Positions 7,525-12,069 of a stretch of DNA of 12,069 nucleotides are shown piece by piece. This DNA is from Pseudomonadota bacterium. Lineage in GTDB: Bacteria > Pseudomonadota > Gammaproteobacteria > Burkholderiales > Burkholderiaceae_B. The position numbers were made by a program, and so were the translations under genes. The stretch lies in contig JAEZGR010000216.1 in assembly GCA_023437255.1 (NCBI GenBank), positions 1-12,069 on the forward strand, given 5' to 3'. Below the pieces are notes generated by a model. It saw nothing but the letters and a program-made list of their open reading frames with translations, did no database searches and was not told the origin of the DNA. Within the stretch, counting starts at the first letter, position 1. The number at the start of each line of letters is the position of its first letter.

Positions 7525-7551
7525 ATTGTAGCGTCAGCACGGAATGATCAA
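7525..7551 (-). promoter_or_regulatory. Possible sigma-70 promoter for lrgA-lrgB-pirin
   Basis: On the - strand TTGATC (7551 to 7546) and TACAAT (7530 to 7525) resemble -35 and -10 boxes. The -10 match is five of six, but the 15-base spacer is shorter than ideal. The -35 box overlaps the stop codon of the cysteine hydrolase gene. A start near 7518 would place both hairpins in a leader of about 75 bases. Confidence 0.35.
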
Positions 7552-8273
7552 CCGGCCGCGAGCGTCACACCCTGCGATTGGGCGCCGTTGGCGGACTGCC
7601 CCACCTCCAGGCGCTGAATGATCCCCTCGGTGTCGAGCACGTCACCGAAATAGAGCATCCAGTTTTGCAGCGCACCGACATGCTCGTGCTCGGTGAACGA
7701 GGCCAGGGCATCGCTGACCATGATGCTGCGATAGTCGAGCATCATGGCGTCGCGGGCCGTGGACTCACAGCAGACGTTGGTAGCCGCTCCCCCCACCAGC
7801 ACCGTGTCAATACCGCGGGCACTCAGGACCTCGTGCAGGTTGGACGAACCCGGCGTGAGTGCGCTGTAGCAGCGCTTGATCACGATGGAATCGGCCTGCT
7901 GCACGTCCAGGCTCGCCGGCAACTGGTACCCAGGGTGCGTGGCACTCAGCTCAGCAAGCCGCCGCGCGCGGCGCTCGGGCGTGAGCATGAAGCGATGATG
8001 GTGTGACCAGAATTCATCGGCACCGTCGGAACAGGTCTGGATCCACACGACCAGGCCGCCGGCCCGGCGCAGGGCATCCGCCAGCCGGTTGACAGCCGGG
8101 AAGACCGCCTGCGCCGCAGCGCAATAGCCCTGAAACTGGGGCTGGGTGAAGTAATTCTGCAAATCGACCACCACGAACGCGGTGCGCCGGGGATCGAACG
8201 CATCGTACGGATGCAGAACGCCTTGCCGGGCAATGACACGATCGACCACCCACTGAGGAAACTCCACATCCAT
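7548..8273 (-). CDS. Isochorismatase-like cysteine hydrolase (amidohydrolase type)
   Basis: A 241-residue cytoplasmic hydrolase of the isochorismatase-like fold, a family that includes nicotinamidase, N-carbamoylsarcosine amidase, RutB ureidoacrylate amidohydrolase and maleamate amidohydrolase. The catalytic triad is visible: Asp37 (VVVDLQNYF), Lys133 (IVIKRCYSAL) and nucleophile Cys168 in GAATNVCCESTARDA, the loop that usually also holds a cis peptide bond (around Ala163-Ala164). A second cysteine, Cys169, follows the nucleophile where Val is common in relatives. The STARDA segment and the YFGDVLDTEGII tail recall the RutB group, but the substrate cannot be assigned. It is the last gene of the NitT/TauT-type transport operon, 3 bases after the permease stop, which suggests that it acts on the imported compound. 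The start is ambiguous: ATG at 8273 or GTG at 8267. Confidence 0.9.
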   Translation of the reverse strand: MDVEFPQWVVDRVIARQGVLHPYDAFDPRRTAFVVVDLQNYFTQPQFQGYCAAAQAVFPAVNRLADALRRAGGLVVWIQTCSDGADEFWSHHHRFMLTPERRARRLAELSATHPGYQLPASLDVQQADSIVIKRCYSALTPGSSNLHEVLSARGIDTVLVGGAATNVCCESTARDAMMLDYRSIMVSDALASFTEHEHVGALQNWMLYFGDVLDTEGIIQRLEVGQSANGAQSQGVTLAAG

Positions 8274-8278
8274 CTCCT
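8274..8278 (-). promoter_or_regulatory. Shine-Dalgarno sequence that leaves the hydrolase start ambiguous
   Basis: AGGAG directly abuts the ATG at 8273, leaving no spacer, which is unsuitable for that codon. The same AGGAG is 6 bases before an in-frame GTG at 8267 (third codon). Translation may therefore really start at GTG and give 239 residues. The AGGAG also overlaps the permease stop codon (8279-8277), as expected for coupled translation. Confidence 0.5.
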
Positions 8279-9131
8279 AAGACGTATAGCGACGTACGGT
8301 CGCCCTTTCCAGATGCGCAATCGCCAGATACATGACGCCCGACAGCAGCGCCAGCACCACGATGGCCGTCATCACGATATTCAGCTTGAAGACCTGACTG
8401 CCGTTGATGATCAGAAAGCCCAGGCCCTCGCTGGCAGATTGGAATTCCCCGACGATCACGCCGACCAGGGCCAGACCGATATTCATCTTCAGGGCGGCGA
8501 GCAGCGTGGGCACGCTGCCAGGCAGAACCACCATGGTCAGTATCTGCCATTTGCTGGCGCCCAGGGTGAGGGCCAACTTGATCTTGTTGGGATCAATGCC
8601 GCGAAAGCCTTCGAACACCACCATGATGGTGATGAACACCGAGATCGCGACGGCCATGCCGTAAACAGAATATTCGGAGCCCAACCATATATAGAAGATG
8701 GGAACGAAGGCGATCTTGGGCATCGCATTGGCCACCACCAGGAAGGGATCCAGCACCTTGTGGGCAAAGCCGGACCACCACAGCAGCGCGGCCGTTGCGA
8801 CGCCCAGCACCATGCTGAACGTGAAGCCCACCAGCGTTGCCCGGAACGTGGCCCAGGTATGGCCCACGAGGTCACCCGTGCGCATCAATTCAAGAAAGGT
8901 CGGCCACACCGCACTGGGATAGCTGGTGAGCATGGGATTGACGATATGCGTGCGCGCCAGCACCTCCCAGAGCACAAGCACGGCCAGCAACAGAACGGCG
9001 CGTGTGATCGAGATGAGATTGGCGCGACGCGCCTCGCCGCGCAACCAGGCGGCATACGCGGGGCTTGGCGTGGGCGTCGACGACTCGTTGACCGTACGAC
9101 GCAGCATCGTGGCAGAATTGTTAGAAACCAT
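8277..9131 (-). CDS. NitT/TauT-type ABC transporter permease (SsuC/TauC family)
   Basis: A 284-residue inner-membrane permease with about six hydrophobic segments (approximately 42-60, 100-120, 126-150, 155-174, 216-232, 251-272). The ATPase-docking loop is at about residues 186-215 (LTLGASKWQILTMVVLP, then SVPTLLAALKMNIG), and the NAMPKIAFVPIFYIWLG segment is characteristic of permeases for sulfonates, nitrate, taurine, thiamin precursors and related solutes. About 40 polar residues precede the first helix. The start is supported by GAGGAG (9140-9145 on the + strand as CTCCTC), 8 bases upstream, which overlaps the ATPase stop codon. It is the third gene of the operon and is followed by the cysteine hydrolase. 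Confidence 0.93.
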   Translation of the reverse strand: MVSNNSATMLRRTVNESSTPTPSPAYAAWLRGEARRANLISITRAVLLLAVLVLWEVLARTHIVNPMLTSYPSAVWPTFLELMRTGDLVGHTWATFRATLVGFTFSMVLGVATAALLWWSGFAHKVLDPFLVVANAMPKIAFVPIFYIWLGSEYSVYGMAVAISVFITIMVVFEGFRGIDPNKIKLALTLGASKWQILTMVVLPGSVPTLLAALKMNIGLALVGVIVGEFQSASEGLGFLIINGSQVFKLNIVMTAIVVLALLSGVMYLAIAHLERATVRRYTS

Positions 9132-9143
9132 GATCCGATCTCC

Positions 9144-9974
9144 TCAGCCCTCGACGTGCACGTCGAGTTCGTCCCACAGGGTGTTGAAGTAGGTGTTGAA
9201 TTCCGGCAGGCCGCGCGCCTCGAAAGGCGTGGGCCTGCGGCCCGGAACACTCGGGAAGCGGATCTGGTGCTGCGACTTGATGCGCCCCGGGCGGCGCGAC
9301 AGCACCACCACCCGGTCGGTCATGGAAATGGCCTCGCCAATATCATGCGTCACGAGCACGACCGACTTGCCTTCACTGCGCAAGACATCGACCACCTCGT
9401 CGGCGATAGCCAGGCGCGTCTGTGAGTCCAGTGCCGAGAAAGGCTCGTCGAGCAACACGACGTCGGGGTTGGTCGTGAGGGTGCGCGCCAGTGCCACCCG
9501 CTGGCGCATGCCGCCCGAGAGTGCGCGTGGGTATTGATCCAGAAAATTGCCCATGCCGCACTTTTCGAGCAGACGCACCGCCCGGTCACGCGCCTCCTTC
9601 ATGTCGCGCTTCTGGATCTCGGCACCCAGCAGGGCATTATCGAGGATCGTGCGCCACTCGAAGAGGTAATCCTGCTGCAGCATGTAGCCGATGCGCGGCG
9701 AGGGGGCGGTCACCCGCTTGCCCCCGACCCGCACCTCACCGTCCGAAGGCGGCAGAATGCCGGCAATGATCGAAAGCAGCGTGCTCTTCCCACAGCCCGA
9801 CTGCCCGATCAGGCTGACGAACTCACCGGGTTCAATGGTCAGCGAGATTCCCGACAATGCCTGGATCTCGGCCTGACGGGTGAAGTAGCGCAGCGAGACG
9901 TTGTCGATCTCGATGCGCTGTGCACTGCCCTGCACCGAGGCTGCGGCCGGTTCCAGTACCGTTTCAACCGTCAT
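9144..9974 (-). CDS. NitT/TauT-type ABC transporter ATPase (SsuB/TauB family)
   Basis: A 276-residue ATPase that drives import together with the downstream permease. Motifs are complete: Walker A GQSGCGKST (57-65), Q-loop at Gln100-Gln101 (YMLQQDYLFEWRT), signature LSGGMRQRVALAR (152-164), Walker B VVLLDEPFSALD with Asp176 and Glu177, and switch His210 (VTHDIGEAI). The LLDEPFSALD and THDIGEAISMTDRVVVLSRRPG segments are typical of the nitrate/sulfonate/taurine subgroup. The N terminus has about 20 extra residues before the fold, and the C-terminal tail (FPSVPGRRP onward) is a common extension in this group. The start is fixed by an ATGA overlap (9971-9974) with the binding-protein gene. Confidence 0.95.
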   Translation of the reverse strand: MTVETVLEPAAASVQGSAQRIEIDNVSLRYFTRQAEIQALSGISLTIEPGEFVSLIGQSGCGKSTLLSIIAGILPPSDGEVRVGGKRVTAPSPRIGYMLQQDYLFEWRTILDNALLGAEIQKRDMKEARDRAVRLLEKCGMGNFLDQYPRALSGGMRQRVALARTLTTNPDVVLLDEPFSALDSQTRLAIADEVVDVLRSEGKSVVLVTHDIGEAISMTDRVVVLSRRPGRIKSQHQIRFPSVPGRRPTPFEARGLPEFNTYFNTLWDELDVHVEG

Positions 9975-11089
9975 TTCATGGCCTCTTTTGCAAAGCGGGT
10001 GTCAACCAGATTTGCGTAGGCAACGCGCTCGTTTTCTTTTTGCAGTCCGGTCTTGATCAGCATGTCCTGCAGCTTGCTCATGGCGGCCTCTTCCACGACA
10101 GGATTTTCTTTCCAGAGGCGGAACGGACGGTAGCGGTCAATCGCGGCCACCAGTTCCTCATGCTTGAGACCAGGGAAGAAGGGCTGCATGTGCGTGGCAA
10201 GTTCAGCGGCCGGGGTGTCGCGGATCTCCTGCTGGGCACGGTAGATTGCCTTCACCCACTTCTGCGCCACGTCAGGGTTCGCGTCCAGATACTTTTCGGT
10301 CGCGGTAAAGGAGGTGAAGTCGACCTGCCCGACTTCTTCACCGATCGAGGCCACCACCTTTCCATGGCCGTCACGCTCCAGATTGCTGGCCTCGGGTTCC
10401 AGGAAAATGCCGTAATCGGCTTGGCCCGCCATCCATGCTCCTGCACGCGCGGCGGGGCCGATATTGCTGACCATGCGAACATCCTTGGCAGGATCCAGGC
10501 CGTGCTTTTCCATGGCGGTCATCAAGAAGACATCGGGATTCGAGCCCGGGCGGAACGACATCACGCGCTTGCCTTTGAGCATGTCCCAGTCAAACTTCTC
10601 GCCCGGCTCCCGGGCCAGCAGCAGGAAGCCGTCGGTGGCGGTGAGGCCCGCAAACACCCGGGTCTTCACCGGCGACTCGCTGTTCGCGACGTACACCGAC
10701 GCCTCAGGCCCAATCAGAACGATATCGGCACTTCCCGCCAGCAACGCCGACATGCCTTTATCGGTTCCCTGCGAGGTCTTGACCGAAACGTCCAGGCCTT
10801 CGTCCTTGAAGTAGCCCTTGGTAAGCGCGACATACATCGGCATGTACAGCACGGATCGCACGACTTCTTCGTAACGGACCTTCTTGGTTTCGGCTTGCAC
10901 CGGAGCAACCATGGTCAATGCACAGGCCGCCATGACGGTGGCCAGCGCGGCGCGCATGGCGGTGCGCCGACCCGTAACGCCACTTTGCTGCAGCGTGCGG
11001 GCGACGGGTGAAATCTGGGGGGAAAGCGATGCGCGGGAAGAAAGACTGCGCAGGAATGACGGAACTACGGAGTTGCGTAAGCTGGACAT
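9971..11089 (-). CDS. NitT/TauT-type ABC transporter substrate-binding protein (NMT1/SsuA-like)
   Basis: A 372-residue periplasmic receptor of the NMT1/THI5-like group, first gene of the transport operon. The fold is recognised by LYMPMYVALTKGYFKDEGLDV, then SADIVLIGPEASVY, FLLLAREPGEKFDWDMLKGKRVMSFRPGSNPD in successive parts, and FTSFTATEKYLDANPDVAQKWVKAIYRAQ-type C-terminal helices. The export signal is unusual: the hydrophobic core only begins near residue 47 and cleavage is predicted after Pro-Val-Gln-Ala66, leaving about 45 polar, Ser/Arg-rich residues ahead of it, with Arg41-Arg42 near the core. The start at 11089 is supported by GGGAG 7 bases upstream; the internal Met45 (10957) would give a normal signal peptide but has no visible ribosome-binding site. 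The substrate is not predictable from sequence; family members bind sulfonates, nitrate, thiamin precursors, aromatic acids and others. Confidence 0.92.
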   Translation of the reverse strand: MSSLRNSVVPSFLRSLSSRASLSPQISPVARTLQQSGVTGRRTAMRAALATVMAACALTMVAPVQAETKKVRYEEVVRSVLYMPMYVALTKGYFKDEGLDVSVKTSQGTDKGMSALLAGSADIVLIGPEASVYVANSESPVKTRVFAGLTATDGFLLLAREPGEKFDWDMLKGKRVMSFRPGSNPDVFLMTAMEKHGLDPAKDVRMVSNIGPAARAGAWMAGQADYGIFLEPEASNLERDGHGKVVASIGEEVGQVDFTSFTATEKYLDANPDVAQKWVKAIYRAQQEIRDTPAAELATHMQPFFPGLKHEELVAAIDRYRPFRLWKENPVVEEAAMSKLQDMLIKTGLQKENERVAYANLVDTRFAKEAMK

Positions 11090-11096
11090 GCGTAGG

Positions 11097-11101
11097 CTCC
11101 C
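11097..11101 (-). promoter_or_regulatory. Shine-Dalgarno sequence of the binding-protein gene
   Basis: GGGAG on the - strand, 7 bases before the ATG at 11089. It is the main reason for choosing the long N terminus over the internal Met45 codon at 10957, which has no comparable sequence upstream. Confidence 0.6.
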
Positions 11102-11121
11102 AGAGGAAGTAGAGAACTGCT

Positions 11122-11168
11122 AGGTGTATACAGTATTCAAACTTCTTTTAAGTTTGAAAGATACACCT
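11122..11168. repeat. Nested inverted repeats upstream of the NitT/TauT-type operon
   Basis: An outer pair AGGTGTAT (11122-11129) / ATACACCT (11161-11168) encloses an inner pair TTCAAACTT (11136-11144) / AAGTTTGAA (11150-11158) with a 5-base loop. Both pairs are perfect. The two copies of the outer arm are 39 bases apart centre to centre in opposite orientation. The layout suits either two opposed regulator half-sites or a folded leader RNA. It lacks the T-tract of a terminator. Confidence 0.6.
11123..11134 (-). promoter_or_regulatory. Candidate GntR-family operator overlapping the operon promoter
   Basis: On the - strand this reads ACTGTATACACC, with the palindromic core TGTATACA (11125-11132). 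GntR-family sites commonly have a GT...AC core. Ten of 12 bases, in the same orientation, recur in front of the regulator gene at 12027-12038. TATACA inside it (11130 to 11125) could be a weak -10 box, giving a transcript start about 30 bases before the ATG; no good -35 box is visible, so binding here could block transcription. Confidence 0.5.
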
Positions 11169-11185
11169 GAAGTTACCCCTTCAGG
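11166..11185. repeat. Third inverted repeat in the same intergenic region
   Basis: CCTGAAG (11166-11172) and CTTCAGG (11179-11185) are perfect complements around TTACCC. The left arm shares three bases with the outer repeat that ends at 11168, so the two structures would exclude each other. A further 12-base palindrome AGGGAAATCCCT lies at 11190-11201. Confidence 0.5.
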
Positions 11186-11233
11186 GAGCAGGGAAATCCC
11201 TAGTGAGAATGGGAACCGTGTATGCGATCGGGG

Positions 11234-11262
11234 AAAACGATGGCGCCGAAGGACTCGGCGCC
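11234..11262 (-). terminator. Intrinsic terminator of the GntR-type regulator gene
   Basis: On the - strand GGCGCCGA (11262 to 11255), a 5-base loop and TCGGCGCC (11249 to 11242) form a perfect 8-bp stem, followed after ATCG by TTTT (11237 to 11234). It starts 8 bases after the regulator's stop codon. It should separate the regulator from the transport operon, which then needs its own promoter within 11090-11230. Confidence 0.75.
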
Positions 11263-11270
11263 CGAGGGGG

Positions 11271-11987
11271 CTACTTGGCACTGCCCGGGTGGGCTTCCTT
11301 GTAGGCCGAGGCGGCGTTATGCACGTGCTGGGTGGCAAGCAGGTTGGCGAGTTCTGCATTGCCCGCGATGACGGCCGCAAGGATCTGGGAGTGATCACCC
11401 CAGTTCTCGCGTACGCGGCGCATGTTGCTGGGAGCAAAAACGAGCGCAGTGCGATCGCGCAAGGAACGCATGAGATCGGTGAGGACCGCATTGCCAGCCA
11501 CTGTGGCCAACGTTTCATGAAACTGGCGATTGAGTTCCTGACAGGTTTGCATGTCGCCCGCTGCCACGGCGCGATCGCCCTCTTCAAGAATTTCCTGCAA
11601 ATGCCTGATGGACTTCTCGTCGCGCCGCATGGCAGCCAGCTTTGCATTCAGCCCTTCGAGGGTGGCGCGCACCTCGACCATGTCGTAGGCCAGGTCGTCG
11701 GAAAGCACCGACACCGTGGCACCGCGACGCGGCTCAATCGTGACCAGGCCTTCGGCCGCCAGGGCACGCAAGGCTTCGCGTACGGGAATGCGGGACACCG
11801 CCATTTCGGCGGAAAGCTTGCCCTCGACAAGGCGCGCACCGGGGCGGAACTCGCCGGACAGGATGCGTTCGCGCAGGCGATCGCGAATCACCGCGAACAA
11901 GGGCGAGTGCTGATTGCCGATCTTGTGATTGTCGGGATCCTGCGCGACGGCACTACCGGCAGGCGTAGAAGCAGTTTTCATATCCAT
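11271..11987 (-). CDS. GntR family transcriptional regulator, FadR/FCD subfamily
   Basis: A 238-residue DNA-binding regulator. Counting from the chosen Met, a winged helix-turn-helix lies at about 29-96 (RERILSGEFRPGARLVEGKL, SRIPVREALRALAAEGLV, EPRRGATVSVL), then an all-helical FCD ligand domain at about 101-226. FCD metal-site positions are recognisable: Asn153 and His157 (NRQFHETL), His199 (DHSQIL) and His221 (TQHVHNA), with Asn where Asp is more usual. Such proteins are usually repressors released by a small carboxylate or related metabolite. It is in the same orientation as the transport-hydrolase operon and just upstream, so it is the natural regulator of that operon. Three start codons are possible (12014, 11987, 11981), none with a clear Shine-Dalgarno sequence; 11987 is preferred because the codon at 12014 overlaps a TATAAT box. 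Confidence 0.92.
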   Translation of the reverse strand: MDMKTASTPAGSAVAQDPDNHKIGNQHSPLFAVIRDRLRERILSGEFRPGARLVEGKLSAEMAVSRIPVREALRALAAEGLVTIEPRRGATVSVLSDDLAYDMVEVRATLEGLNAKLAAMRRDEKSIRHLQEILEEGDRAVAAGDMQTCQELNRQFHETLATVAGNAVLTDLMRSLRDRTALVFAPSNMRRVRENWGDHSQILAAVIAGNAELANLLATQHVHNAASAYKEAHPGSAK

Positions 11988-12012
11988 CGGAAAAGCCGTA
12001 GCAAATCGTCCC

Positions 12013-12018
12013 ATTATA
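12013..12018 (-). promoter_or_regulatory. -10 box of the regulator gene
   Basis: A perfect TATAAT on the - strand. Its last two bases are shared with the ATG at 12014, so a transcript starting about 7 bases later could not use that ATG. The hexamer 17 bases upstream (TCAACT) is a poor -35 box. The resulting leader to the ATG at 11987 would be about 20 bases. Confidence 0.45.
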
Positions 12019-12026
12019 GCGACGGG

Positions 12027-12038
12027 AGTGTATATAGT
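12027..12038 (-). promoter_or_regulatory. Candidate operator of the GntR-type regulator in its own promoter
   Basis: On the - strand this reads ACTATATACACT and matches ACTGTATACACC at 11123-11134 in 10 of 12 positions, same orientation. It falls between the expected -35 and -10 positions of the regulator's promoter, where binding would give autorepression. Inferred from the shared motif only. Confidence 0.45.
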
Positions 12039-12069
12039 TGACTGTGCGAAGCGGCGGACGCTTACAGGT

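Noticed and set aside
8211..9425. Long open frame on the + strand opposite the NitT/TauT-type permease and ATPase genes.
   Set aside because: It is a His/Gln/Arg-rich mirror of two clearly conserved ABC transporter genes, a usual artefact of G+C-rich codon bias.
12038..12069. TTGACT on the + strand as the -35 box of a divergent promoter leaving the window.
   Set aside because: The sequence 17 bases on (CTTACA) is a poor -10 box and the window ends before any gene can be seen.
1..12069. Search for mobile elements, CRISPR arrays, tRNA or rRNA genes, and phage or defence genes.
   Set aside because: No direct repeat arrays, transposase or integrase motifs, or tRNA-like folds were seen; nearly all the sequence is accounted for by metabolic, transport and regulatory genes.

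Overview
The window is a dense, G+C-rich stretch of bacterial chromosome (roughly 60-65% G+C by eye). The gene families and the way genes are packed (four-base ATGA overlaps, short gaps, Shine-Dalgarno sequences built into upstream stop codons) fit a betaproteobacterium, most likely an Alcaligenaceae relative (Bordetella/Achromobacter type). That placement comes from overall protein character; no alignment was run. There is no sign of phage, insertion sequences, CRISPR, rRNA or tRNA. All twelve genes belong to known families.

Left block, + strand (1-5439): the 3' part of putA, the bifunctional proline dehydrogenase / P5C dehydrogenase, cut by the window edge. After 62 bases comes a complete polar amino acid ABC importer of the cystine-binding type: binding protein, permease, ATPase. 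A perfect 8-bp hairpin partly covers the ribosome-binding site of the binding-protein gene. No terminator is visible between putA and the importer, so they may be cotranscribed.

Middle block, - strand (5447-7443): lrgA-lrgB (CidA/CidB-like membrane pair) followed by a pirin-family metal cupin. The three genes are nearly contiguous and probably form one operon. Its last gene converges on the amino acid importer with only 7 bases between the stop codons. A possible promoter and two strong hairpins lie upstream of lrgA.

Right block, - strand (7548-12018): a GntR/FCD-type regulator with a clear intrinsic terminator, then a 181-base intergenic region full of inverted repeats, then an operon of NitT/TauT-type binding protein, ATPase and permease, and an isochorismatase-like cysteine hydrolase. 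This reads as a regulated uptake-and-hydrolysis cassette for an unidentified small molecule, probably one with an amide-type bond. A 12-base motif (ACTRTATACACY on the - strand) stands in the same orientation in front of both the regulator and the operon, and is the best candidate for the regulator's operator.

Nothing here looks like an entirely new system. The items most worth pursuing are the unassigned transport-plus-hydrolase cassette and its putative operators, the structured leader between putA and the importer, the shortened linker in PutA, and the pirin-LrgAB association.
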